A DNA stretch of 9,321 nt from JAVZIQ01 sp037440545 (GCA_037440545.1 JBBITX010000047.1:1-9321); one strand, 5' to 3'. Positions 1 to 6,296 are shown, counted from the first letter of the stretch. Translations and numbers: made by a program. Notes: a model not told the origin generated them from the letters alone.

Positions 1-560
1 CACAAGTGACTTTATACTGGTATGAACAGGCAACATTTCAAACAGAAGCCACAGTGCAACAGAAATACGTTAGAATAAGCCTAATAATTCTAACAAGAGA
101 TTCCACAAACTATCAACAATATGAGAATCAACTAATAGAATTCGGAGAAACCATAGCCTCATACTGGGAGCCGATAAAAACCCAATCATTAATCTCTCTT
201 GGGGTTCCAGCACAGCAAACTCTCCTAATCTTTTCAATAGCCTTCATAATCATAACAAAAACTACACAAAACATTAATGAATGGCGAAAGAGAACCAACA
301 ACCTGAAAATTTTCAATAATTTTGCCTCGCCACACGACAAGCTCATACTTCAAACGGTAAACGAGCTAAATAAAGAAAGAAAGACAATCACAACAAGAGA
401 CATAAACTTAGCCATCAAAGGAAAAGTTGGAAAGTTCATGAAATTTGAAAGACTCATAGAGAGACTTAACCGCCTACAAGAATACGGCTTCATTAAAAGG
501 GACATAAACACCGAAGAAAACCAGCCCTTCCTAGTGTGGAAAAGTTTAGTTGAAATCTAA
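1..560 (+). CDS. EpsI-like domain / membrane helix / winged-helix protein (3' part of gene)
   Basis: The reading frame is open to the left edge, so this is the C-terminal part of a larger protein; the GTG at 6 need not be the start. Numbering from that GTG, residues 1-60 begin with a YWYEQ block followed by a beta-type stretch (YVRISLIIL), which resembles the C-terminal half of EpsI-like (DUF3485) proteins that partner exosortases. Residues 69-85 form one hydrophobic helix. Residues about 108-182 look like a cytoplasmic winged helix: helices, then a wing ending GFIKRD and LVWKS. The inferred topology is an outside EpsI-like domain joined through the membrane to an inside DNA-binding-like domain. 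It is followed 103 bases later by a flippase, in keeping with a surface glycan or surface-protein locus. The membrane helix and helical tail are seen directly; the EpsI assignment is by remembered family resemblance and is moderate. No exosortase catalytic subunit is within the window. Confidence 0.6.
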   Translation, partial: QVTLYWYEQATFQTEATVQQKYVRISLIILTRDSTNYQQYENQLIEFGETIASYWEPIKTQSLISLGVPAQQTLLIFSIAFIIITKTTQNINEWRKRTNNLKIFNNFASPHDKLILQTVNELNKERKTITTRDINLAIKGKVGKFMKFERLIERLNRLQEYGFIKRDINTEENQPFLVWKSLVEI

Positions 561-663
561 ACATCCACTAAACAACATTAAATAAACAATTAAAAACTAA
601 ACAGCCACAAAACCTAAAAACCATGTTAAAAATGGTTCCGCCGCAGAAGCAGGATGTGACACA

Positions 664-2253
664 TTGGAGAAAGTTGTAAAAATTGGAAGGACAGCTGCAA
701 CTGGAAGCTTCCACTTGTTCGCGGGCGTGGCAGCGTCCACAATTATAATGGCCATAGGCACAATAATCCTTGGAAGATTACTAACTCCTGAAGAGTATGG
801 GCTATACTCAATAGCTTTAATTCCAACCTACATGATGGCCCTTTTCAGGGACTGGGGAGTAAACTCAGCCATAACAAAATACACGGCAAACCTTATGGCA
901 AACAACAAAAAGGAAGAGGCAAATGCAATAGTAAAATCAGGCCTAATATTTGAAGCTTCAACAGGGATCACTCTGTCCCTTTTACTAATATTATCGTCAG
1001 GCTACATTGCAGAATCTATCTTTAAAAGGCCTGAGTCAGCATCATTTATGGCAATAGCATCTATAACAATACTTGCAGGAGCCATATTAACCGCTGCCCA
1101 GTCAAGCTTCATAGGATTCGAAAAAATGGAGTTTTACAGCCTCACACTAATACTTCAAGCAATTATCAAAAGCATAGCAGCCCCAACGCTTGTCTATTTA
1201 GGATTCAGGGTTCTAGGGGCAGTTTTAGGCTACACAATATCTTTTGTAGCAACTGCGTTGATGGGATTAGCAGCCCTATTCTTATCATTGCTTAAGCCAA
1301 TAAAAAAATTCAGCGTTGGAGAGTTAAATCCGCATTCAACGCTTAAAAAAATGCTTAGCTACGGCGTTCCATTATCTCTATCCTCTATATTGACAGGTTT
1401 TCTCAGTCAATTCTACGCTTTCTTAATGGCTATATACTGCAACAACACGGTTGTTGGCAACTATCAAATAGCCTCACAATTCGCCATACTTCTAACATTT
1501 TTTACAACTCCAATATCAATTGTGCTTTTCCCATCATTTTCAAAAGTTCAAGCTGAAAACGAGCATAGCCTTTTAAAAACTGTTTATGCCTCTTCAGTCA
1601 AGTATACCGCCATCCTACTAATTCCTGCAACCATGGCTGTAATGGTCCTTTCAAAGCCTATGATAGGAACCCTTTATGGAGAAAAATATACTTATGCCCC
1701 TCTGTTTCTAACCCTATATGTCATAAACAATTTATTATGTGCTCTCGGAAGCCTAAGTCTCGGAAGCCTCCTGGCAGGAGTTGGAGAAACAAGAACACAG
1801 CTAAAACTAAGCCTCTTAAACCTAACATTTGGAATCCCCATGGCTTCTATAATGATACCAAAACATGGAGTAGTTGGATTAATAACGACAAGCATAACAG
1901 CAGGATTACCAAGCACATTTTTAGGGCTATACATCGCATGGAAACATTACCGAGTAAAAGCAGACTTCAAAGCATCTTTAAAAATAACAGTTACAGCTGC
2001 AATGGCAGCCGTAATAACATTCCTCATTGTAAACAGGCTTGTTTACGTAGACTGGATAGAGCTTGCAGTAGGAGCAGCCGCCTTCACATCATCATACATG
2101 TTTCTAGCCCCCATAACTGGAGCAATTAACCAAAACGACATAAACAATTTAAGAATAATGTTTTCAGAAATTGGAGTAATATCTAAGCTTTTAAACATCC
2201 CTTTAACTACCATGGAGAAGCTTGCAAACACGCTTAAATTGAACGTGCGCTAG
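664..2253 (+). CDS. Polysaccharide flippase (Wzx/RfbX type, MOP superfamily)
   Basis: A 529-aa polytopic membrane protein with about 12-14 hydrophobic segments spread over its length, the usual size for this family. The N-terminal signature is clear: GRLLTPEEYGLYSIALIP (about residues 37-54), then RDWGVNSAITKYTA (62-75), typical of Wzx/RfbX flippases that move lipid-linked oligosaccharides or polysaccharide repeat units across the cytoplasmic membrane. The start is TTG at 664, preceded by GGATGTGA at 652-659, which differs from the consensus GGAGGTGA at one base; no nearby ATG fits better. It lies just downstream of the EpsI-like gene and about 1.4 kb before a family-2 glycosyltransferase, which supports a role in surface glycan export or in supplying glycan for N-glycosylation. 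The substrate cannot be read from sequence. Its last codons (from 2213) have a degenerate echo at 2851-2933. Confidence 0.92.
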   Translation: MEKVVKIGRTAATGSFHLFAGVAASTIIMAIGTIILGRLLTPEEYGLYSIALIPTYMMALFRDWGVNSAITKYTANLMANNKKEEANAIVKSGLIFEASTGITLSLLLILSSGYIAESIFKRPESASFMAIASITILAGAILTAAQSSFIGFEKMEFYSLTLILQAIIKSIAAPTLVYLGFRVLGAVLGYTISFVATALMGLAALFLSLLKPIKKFSVGELNPHSTLKKMLSYGVPLSLSSILTGFLSQFYAFLMAIYCNNTVVGNYQIASQFAILLTFFTTPISIVLFPSFSKVQAENEHSLLKTVYASSVKYTAILLIPATMAVMVLSKPMIGTLYGEKYTYAPLFLTLYVINNLLCALGSLSLGSLLAGVGETRTQLKLSLLNLTFGIPMASIMIPKHGVVGLITTSITAGLPSTFLGLYIAWKHYRVKADFKASLKITVTAAMAAVITFLIVNRLVYVDWIELAVGAAAFTSSYMFLAPITGAINQNDINNLRIMFSEIGVISKLLNIPLTTMEKLANTLKLNVR

Positions 2254-2312
2254 GACGCTGCTAATTTTGTATAAAATTGTTTGAATTCTTATTTTGTCAA
2301 TTTAGGCTTGAT

Positions 2313-2460
2313 ATGAACTCCTTTGATAGGCGTATCCTATCCGTTCTCAGAGATGGAAAGCTTAGGATTTCAGGCAGCTCTTAGGAGAAGTTGGCTTTTC
2401 CCACAATACTTATAGTCCTCGCAAAAATGCTTACAAAACCAGCTTTGGGCTTTACAGCTT
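2313..2460 (+). pseudogene. Broken winged-helix transcriptional regulator (frameshifted fragment)
   Basis: From the ATG at 2313 the frame reads MNSFDRRILSVLRDGKLR and then hits TAG at 2382. Shifting by one base from 2366 gives DFRQLLGEVGFSHNT, which continues the same helix-turn-helix pattern: a DRRILxxLRDG first helix followed by FxQLLxEVGFSHNT, as in small archaeal winged-helix regulators. One missing base in the AGGATTTC run at 2364-2371 (expected AGGGATTTC, giving R-D-F) would explain the break. After SHNT the expected recognition helix is not continued cleanly in any one frame, so there is further damage or a deletion. The gene is non-functional if the sequence is correct; a sequencing error could explain the first shift but not the later loss. 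Family recognition rests on the motif pattern only. Confidence 0.6.
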
Positions 2461-2574
2461 AAAATCTATCTCGTAGCCTTCCGCTTCACATATTCCTTTC
2501 AGCGCCTCGTCAAGCATACCCTCAAAAAAGCTCTTCACTCATAAGCTCTTCAAGAGCTTGGCTACTTCGAGACC
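2452..2574 (-). pseudogene. C-terminal fragment of an unrecognised gene
   Basis: On the minus strand the frame ending in TAA at 2454-2452 reads DGLEVAKLLKSL, an internal TGA, then VKSFFEGMLDEALKGIC and a tail EAEGYEIDFKL. The amphipathic, charge-rich composition looks like real coding sequence, and the internal stop plus another stop just upstream suggest decay. Its tail overlaps the end of the broken winged-helix fragment on the opposite strand. I do not recognise the family; it may be a helical regulator or antitoxin-like protein, but nothing here proves it. Confidence 0.35.
2528..2559. repeat. Short direct repeat plus 17-base palindrome
   Basis: AAGCTCTTCA occurs at 2528-2537 and again at 2543-2552. 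The second copy is the left arm of a perfect palindrome at 2543-2559 (AAGCTCTT, C, AAGAGCTT). It lies inside the decayed region. It may be a chance feature, a trace of slippage, or the footprint of an excised element. Confidence 0.5.
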
Positions 2575-2693
2575 ATCCTAGCTACGCTTACTTATATTTT
2601 TCCCATAACTATAACTCTTTATCGATATATGCTTGTCTTCACTTTAGCTATATGCACCGCCTGTGCCGAATATGCCCAAATCAGCTTAAACCT

Positions 2694-2819
2694 TTAATGC
2701 TTACGCCTCGAAGTACTCGTCTGTAGCCTTCTAATGACTTCAGCAAACTCTTCACCAATAAATCTCCATGGAACCTTATTTCCCACCAACTTCCATGCAA
2801 CTTTATAGGAGTTCCACAT
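2694..2819 (-). CDS. Possible 41-aa small protein or gene remnant
   Basis: An ATG at 2819 on the minus strand opens 41 codons to TAA at 2694. The product is tryptophan-rich and basic at its end: it starts MWNSYKVAWKLVGNKVPWRF, continues into IGEEFAEVIRRLQ and ends in an S/T/R/K-rich tail. The composition looks protein-like, more so than the longer overlapping frame on the same strand. No good ribosome site precedes the ATG, and the surroundings are decayed, so a remnant is at least as likely as a working gene. The family is not recognised. Confidence 0.25.
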   Translation of the reverse strand: MWNSYKVAWKLVGNKVPWRFIGEEFAEVIRRLQTSTSRRKH

Positions 2820-2850
2820 GGAAGTCTATACGGATTTCCTGGCGTCCTTC

Positions 2851-2933
2851 TGGAGAAGCTGGCCGATACGCTGAAATGGGAACTTGCAAACTTTAAACCC
2901 ACCCTCAGAAATCCAAAATTGAATTTGCGATAA
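2851..2933 (+). pseudogene. Fragment resembling the flippase 3' end
   Basis: The frame ending in TAA at 2931-2933 contains EKLADTLKWELANF and ends KLNLR, while the flippase at 2213-2253 ends EKLANTLKLNVR. The two begin with the same ten bases, TGGAGAAGCT (2213 and 2851), and stay similar through the next roughly 19. The fragment also carries an internal segment that the flippase lacks. It could be the 3' scrap of a second flippase or a partial duplication of the first. The match is short, so confidence is modest. Confidence 0.35.
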
Positions 2934-2974
2934 ACTTTTATGAAACACAAACCAAAAAATTGTGGTAATAAAAT

Positions 2975-3538
2975 TTGAAAATAAGCCTAAGCCGTCTAAT
3001 AAGCTTCTTTAAAAAGTTTAAGAAGACAATATTGCTAATTTTAAGCGTTGCCATAATAACATTAGCCGTCAGCACAGGAATATCTATACTTCTAACCAGA
3101 ATGAATACTTTCCGACTTCCAACAGTTGGCACAATAAGAATAATAGGTGCAGAAGCCATGGGAGGAGACATAAACATAACAGAAGACGGTAAACAGTTCA
3201 TAGACTGGGGAACAGTTTACCCTGGAAAACCTGTAAACCGTTCCTTTTACATAAAAAGCAAGAGCAACGTTCCAATAAAAATCGCACTAATAGACATCGC
3301 AAAAGCTAACATAACATTCCAAAACTCAAGAGGAGAAGAGATTTCAGAGCACCCTCCAATAATGAAGCCCATAAACTTAACCCTTGACTTAAATAACACT
3401 GAAATAAAACCAAACGAAAAAGTATACGTTACATTAACCCTTACAATTTCCTCAGATCCCGAATTTCTGCATTTTCTCATAGAGAAAGACGCACAAAATT
3501 TCAGCTTTGAAATAGTTATAAAAACATTTGAAGCTTAA
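2975..3538 (+). CDS. Membrane-anchored, sequon-rich beta-sandwich surface protein
   Basis: A 187-aa protein with a lysine-rich N-terminus (K13, K14, K16, K17), one uncleaved-looking hydrophobic helix at about residues 19-41, then an outside domain dominated by alternating beta-strand patterns. WGTVYPG (78-84), FYIKSKSNVPI (about 91-101) and FSFEIVI (176-182) match equivalent blocks in the minus-strand protein at 5856-6296, so the two are homologues. The pattern recalls small TasA/camelysin-like or immunoglobulin-like domains; that assignment is inference. Six N-x-S/T sequons (N67, N88, N112, N134, N140, N175) suggest heavy N-glycosylation, and a Dpm1-like glycosyltransferase gene follows 119 bases later. 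The start is taken as TTG at 2975, the only candidate that keeps the positive-inside N-terminus; its ribosome site is weak. There is no C-terminal sorting helix, so it is not a PEF-CTERM-type sortase substrate. Confidence 0.8.
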   Translation: MKISLSRLISFFKKFKKTILLILSVAIITLAVSTGISILLTRMNTFRLPTVGTIRIIGAEAMGGDINITEDGKQFIDWGTVYPGKPVNRSFYIKSKSNVPIKIALIDIAKANITFQNSRGEEISEHPPIMKPINLTLDLNNTEIKPNEKVYVTLTLTISSDPEFLHFLIEKDAQNFSFEIVIKTFEA

Positions 3539-3584
3539 AAGACATTTAAGACTTGGAAAAATAATCTTCTATACAAATCTAAAA

Positions 3585-3622
3585 TTTTTCTATATTATTT
3601 TTACTTATGGATTTTTATTTTT
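3585..3622 (+). terminator. T-rich tracts downstream of the anchored protein gene
   Basis: Four runs of five T residues (3585-3589, 3598-3602, 3612-3616, 3618-3622) lie in the 119-base gap before the glycosyltransferase. Oligo-T runs are the usual archaeal termination signal. The segment CTATATTATT (about 3590-3599) could also serve as a TATA box for the next gene, so the gap may hold both a terminator and a promoter. Confidence 0.45.
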
Positions 3623-3648
3623 CCCCGTAATAAATTAGAAAGGAGAAA

Positions 3649-3653
3649 GGAGG
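3649..3653 (+). promoter_or_regulatory. Strong ribosome binding site for the glycosyltransferase
   Basis: GGAGG sits four bases (ATAA) before the ATG at 3658, complementary to the conserved archaeal 16S rRNA 3' end. It fixes the start of the glycosyltransferase gene. Confidence 0.85.
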
Positions 3654-3657
3654 ATAA

Positions 3658-4350
3658 ATGCAGTCTCCAGTAATATCAGTTGTCATTCCAGCCTACAACG
3701 AAGAAGAAACCATAGGTTCAGTTCTAGAGGAAACCATTAGGGTAATGGAATCCCTAATGATGCCCTACGAAATAATAGTTGTAGACGATGGATCAAATGA
3801 CCTCACAAGAGAGATAGCATACAAATATAAAGCTACAGTTCTCTCCAATGGAAGAAACATGGGAAAGGGCTATGCTTTAAGAAAAGGTTTCCAAAACGCC
3901 AAAGGCGACATAATAGTAACCATAGATGCGGATGGAGCTCACAGTCCTAAAGAAATTCAAAGCCTCATCGAACCACTATTAAACGGCGCAGACATAGTTG
4001 CAGGGTCAAGGTTTCTAAATGGAAGGAAAGACCACACGTCAAAATTAAAATTACTTGGAAACCACATGATAAACATGACAATAAGGGTTTTAACACGAAA
4101 ATCCATCACAGACAGCCAAACAGGTTTAAGAGCCTTTAAAAAGGATTTCCTACAAAAAATAGCTTTAAATTCATCAGGATACGAAATTGAAACAGAAATA
4201 ACTGTTAAAGGGCTAAAAAACGGATTTAAATTCAAAGAAATACCAATAAACTGCAAAAAAAGAGAACACGGCAGCTCAAATATAAGAGTGATATCTGACG
4301 GGTTTAAAATTTTTAAAACAGTTCTCAAACATGCAGTGCTAAACCATTAA
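3658..4350 (+). CDS. Family-2 glycosyltransferase, dolichol-phosphate mannose/glucose synthase-like
   Basis: A 230-aa soluble GT-A enzyme that probably transfers a sugar from a nucleotide sugar to a polyisoprenyl (dolichyl) phosphate at the inner face of the membrane. The signatures are complete: SVVIPAYNEEETIG (7-20), the nucleotide-binding VVDDGS (41-46), the metal-binding DAD (90-92), GADIVAGSRF (110-119), the SQTGLRAF block (153-160) and a YEIETE segment (175-180). It matches the short, Dpm1-like form without C-terminal membrane helices. The ATG at 3658 has an excellent ribosome site. Its neighbours, a flippase and a sequon-rich surface protein, fit supply of lipid-linked sugars for surface glycosylation. 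The donor sugar (mannose, glucose or other) cannot be told from sequence. Confidence 0.93.
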   Translation: MQSPVISVVIPAYNEEETIGSVLEETIRVMESLMMPYEIIVVDDGSNDLTREIAYKYKATVLSNGRNMGKGYALRKGFQNAKGDIIVTIDADGAHSPKEIQSLIEPLLNGADIVAGSRFLNGRKDHTSKLKLLGNHMINMTIRVLTRKSITDSQTGLRAFKKDFLQKIALNSSGYEIETEITVKGLKNGFKFKEIPINCKKREHGSSNIRVISDGFKIFKTVLKHAVLNH

Positions 4351-4485
4351 CAGCCATCAGATAAATCTAGAAACTTTAGAGACGCGCTCCGCAACCAAAC
4401 AGACCTAAAACTTCTAACCTCAAGATTTTGAAAATAATCCTAAAATCAGCCACCCAAAGCATTAAATGGCTCAACAGATCCTTTC

Positions 4486-4646
4486 ACAAATATTCTAGCT
4501 GAAGTTAGAGTAAAAGCGTTCATAGAAAAAGGGATGTAAAAATTGCCCATAAAGAAGACTTTAGAGAGGCTGATAGCTTTCGAGGTAGCTTCATAAGAAA
4601 AGATTTATCCGTCCTCGATAAGTCAATACTTGTTTGGAAAGCTTGA
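4486..4646 (+). pseudogene. Frameshifted remnant ending like the winged-helix tail of the first gene
   Basis: One frame (4486-4539) reads TNILAEVRVKAFIEKGM to a stop. The next frame, from 4533, reads DVKIAHKEDFREADSFRG and then SFIRKDLSVLDKSILVWKA, ending at TGA 4644-4646. The last segment parallels the end of the first gene: GFIKRD versus SFIRKD, followed by LVWKS versus LVWKA at a similar distance. This suggests a decayed relative of that winged-helix tail. The match is short and the frame change is inferred. Confidence 0.35.
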
Positions 4647-4659
4647 TAAATAATTGAAA

Positions 4660-4669
4660 CCTTAAAAGA
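4660..4669 (+). promoter_or_regulatory. Likely TATA box of the 307-aa/68-aa operon
   Basis: CCTTAAAAGA lies about 40 bases before the ATG at 4702. Transcription would start near 4690, giving a short leader. That leader holds only a weak ribosome-site match (AGGGA at 4691-4695). Confidence 0.4.
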
Positions 4670-4701
4670 TAACTTAAGACACTTTCGTCTAGGGAAATTC
4701 T

Positions 4702-5625
4702 ATGTCTTCAGATAAGAAGCAATATGCGCCAATTAAAGAAGAGGATAAGAATTCTGAATCGAAGACCATGCAGTACAATGAGGAAACTATAAAGCGGCTG
4801 CAGGCGGAAATTGAAAAACTGAAATTTGAACTTAAAAAGGCGAAGGGACTGCCTTCGGGAAAGATAGGCATAGCCTTCATAATTCCAGGCGTGCTAGCCC
4901 TAATATATTCTATATTGAAGGAATCTAACATTCTAGCTTTCATAGGTTTAGGATTAACCTTCTGGGGCGCCATATTCATCTTCATAAAACCGGTAAGATA
5001 TGTTCCAAGCGAACTATTGGAATCAACTGTAATCTCAACTTACAAAACAATAGACAGAATAGTTAAAGACCTCAGGTTTAAAGGAGGAGAAGCCTACTAT
5101 ATACCTCCGTATCCTAAAGATGTTTACCTTCCAGAACACTTGAAAGGCCTAAAAGAAGCCGTGGTTTTCATATCAGCAGGCGAAGGCAGAGTGCCATCAA
5201 TAGAAGAGCTGGCTAAAAGCAAGTTCTTCATCGAGAATCCAAATGGAATATGTATAGTTCCTCCAGGAATTGGGCTCCTAAACCAAATTGAAAAAGAGTT
5301 AAGAAGGGATATCATAAAACTGCAGCTTAACGAATTGCTTGAAACCCTTCCAGATTTGATAACTGGAAGTCTTCAGCTAGCAAAAGGATTAGAAGTGAAA
5401 GAGGAAGATGGGCAAATCCATCTAAAAATCACAGGTTCAACATATAAAAACTTGTATGTCTCTGAAGAAAACGTTAGAAGCGTCCGTTTACTAGGATGCC
5501 CCGTTATAAGCGCCATAGCATGTTCAATTGCCAAAGTGTCTGGAAAAATAGTGGCTGTCAAAAAAGAAAGTGTATCCCAAGAAGGCGATGCAATAGAAGT
5601 TTTATACAAACTTCTGGAGAGGTGA
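4702..5625 (+). CDS. Conserved-looking membrane protein of unknown function (coiled coil, two helices, cytoplasmic domain)
   Basis: A 307-aa protein that I cannot assign to a named family. Residues 1-25 are polar. Residues about 26-48 form a strongly charged coiled coil (ETIKRLQAEIEKLKFELKKA). Two membrane helices follow at about 56-72 and 77-96 with a very short turn, placing both ends in the cytoplasm. The remaining 200 residues form a soluble domain with FISAGEGRVPSIEELAKSKFF (155-175) and a glycine/cysteine segment RLLGCPVISAIACSIAKVSGK (262-282), which looks like a conserved core or ligand pocket and recalls the C-terminal GCPxxSAxACxxAKxTGK pattern of several archaeal proteins. The ATG at 4702 is the first in frame and has only a weak ribosome site. 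The stop codon lies inside the ribosome site of the next gene, so the two are co-translated. Confidence 0.85.
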   Translation: MSSDKKQYAPIKEEDKNSESKTMQYNEETIKRLQAEIEKLKFELKKAKGLPSGKIGIAFIIPGVLALIYSILKESNILAFIGLGLTFWGAIFIFIKPVRYVPSELLESTVISTYKTIDRIVKDLRFKGGEAYYIPPYPKDVYLPEHLKGLKEAVVFISAGEGRVPSIEELAKSKFFIENPNGICIVPPGIGLLNQIEKELRRDIIKLQLNELLETLPDLITGSLQLAKGLEVKEEDGQIHLKITGSTYKNLYVSEENVRSVRLLGCPVISAIACSIAKVSGKIVAVKKESVSQEGDAIEVLYKLLER

Positions 5626-5626
5626 T
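5619..5626 (+). promoter_or_regulatory. Consensus ribosome binding site overlapping the upstream stop codon
   Basis: GAGGTGAT is complementary to the archaeal 16S rRNA 3' end. It contains the TGA stop (5623-5625) of the 307-aa gene and lies two bases before the ATG at 5629. This couples the two genes and gives the site consensus of this genome. Confidence 0.85.
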
Positions 5627-5628
5627 AA

Positions 5629-5835
5629 ATGAACTTCCCCATGTCCTTAGCAGACATAAGCCTATGGCTTGCTGTGATGGCAATTATAACCCTAATAACC
5701 TCTGAGATTATATGTGCAGCAACAGAATACTCTGGGAATATAATTATAGAAAAGGGGCGTCTACGGATTACGGCTCTAGCCTTAGGAGTAGGATTTATGA
5801 TAACAGTAATTGTTAGAGTCTTTTATCCCTTTTAG
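5629..5835 (+). CDS. Small two-helix membrane protein
   Basis: A 68-aa protein with two hydrophobic helices (about residues 9-31 and 46-66) joined by a polar loop EYSGNIIIEKGRLR (33-46). I do not recognise a family. The strong ribosome site, the 3-base spacing and the stop codon embedded in that site make it a real gene expressed with the 307-aa protein. A partnership in the membrane is likely, for example as an accessory subunit. The next gene converges on it with only 20 bases between their stops. Confidence 0.8.
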   Translation: MNFPMSLADISLWLAVMAIITLITSEIICAATEYSGNIIIEKGRLRITALALGVGFMITVIVRVFYPF

Positions 5836-5855
5836 ACTGTTGTTACAAGCTGCAA

Positions 5856-6296
5856 TTAACCTGATCCTGATATGGTTATTTCGAAGCTAAAATCCGTAAT
5901 TCCACTAACACTACTAGAAACTGTGAGGGTGATTTCTGCAGAAGTACTAGCCCCTGCCGGGAGCGTGTATCCTTCCCTGTTCCATGATACTGTTATGTAA
6001 CTTGCAGCGGTGCTGGGATTCCAATTACCTTTGGTCATACTTAATATGAGTGGAATGTTCCCTCCATTTTTTATGTACACCGTCTGTTTTTTTGTTTCTC
6101 CCGGACTCAGAGCTCCCCATGAAAGGGTGGTGATCTTTTGTGTACATGCGCTATCAGAGTAGACGCCTAGTCCGACGGTTTTGATAGAGGCTGTGTTTGT
6201 GAACGTGTGCGATGTAGACAGGGCTAAAACGGTTGTAGCAAGTCCAACTATTGCTAATGCGAAAACTACCCCTAAAGCTGATTTTTGCATTGCCAT
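5856..6296 (-). CDS. Secreted beta-sandwich protein, TasA/camelysin-like
   Basis: A 146-aa protein with a hydrophobic N-terminal segment at about residues 6-27 (SALGVVFALAIVGLATTVLA) acting as signal peptide or anchor. The rest is a threonine/serine-rich beta domain. WGALSPG (60-66), VYIKNGGNIPL (73-83) and FSFEITI (136-142) correspond to WGTVYPG, FYIKSKSNVPI and FSFEIVI in the 187-aa anchored protein, so they share a fold. The general pattern (WGxLxPG, then a YIKNxGNxPL strand) resembles SipW-dependent TasA/camelysin-type proteins; that is an inference. The start is ATG at 6296, chosen because GGAGG (6310-6306) lies nine bases ahead and a TATA-like box sits further upstream; the 50 residues encoded upstream in the same frame are not needed. 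It has few sequons and no C-terminal sorting helix. Confidence 0.85.
   Translation of the reverse strand: MAMQKSALGVVFALAIVGLATTVLALSTSHTFTNTASIKTVGLGVYSDSACTQKITTLSWGALSPGETKKQTVYIKNGGNIPLILSMTKGNWNPSTAASYITVSWNREGYTLPAGASTSAEITLTVSSSVSGITDFSFEITISGSG

Larger units (their letters stand above)
2254..2974. other. Non-coding stretch made of decayed gene fragments
   Basis: These 720 bases between the flippase and the anchored beta-rich protein hold no intact gene of normal length. Coding-like peptides appear in short pieces on both strands, broken by stops and frame changes. They are a winged-helix regulator start (2313-2460, plus), an acidic C-terminal fragment (2452-2574, minus), a 41-codon ORF (2694-2819, minus) and a fragment resembling the flippase 3' end (2851-2933, plus). 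Such a mixture suggests repeated insertion and loss at this site. No terminal inverted repeats, transposase motif or target-site duplication were recognised. Confidence 0.6.
4351..4701. other. Intergenic region with a decayed coding fragment and a promoter
   Basis: About 350 bases separate the glycosyltransferase from the next operon. The first 130 bases show nothing recognisable. From 4486 to 4646 there is broken coding-like sequence. At 4660-4669 CCTTAAAAG resembles a TATA box for the gene starting at 4702. No RNA gene or repeat was seen here. Confidence 0.5.

Noticed and set aside
1737..2129. 130-codon frame within the flippase
   Set aside because: It is a shadow of the flippase gene: low-complexity K/N/S-rich residues and no ribosome site.
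2681..2950. 89-codon minus-strand frame in the graveyard
   Set aside because: It overlaps better coding-like fragments in other frames on both strands, has no ribosome site and matches no family; the 41-codon frame within it looks more protein-like.
5836..5855. Dedicated terminator between the convergent genes
   Set aside because: Only 20 bases separate the stops, with no clear T run or hairpin.
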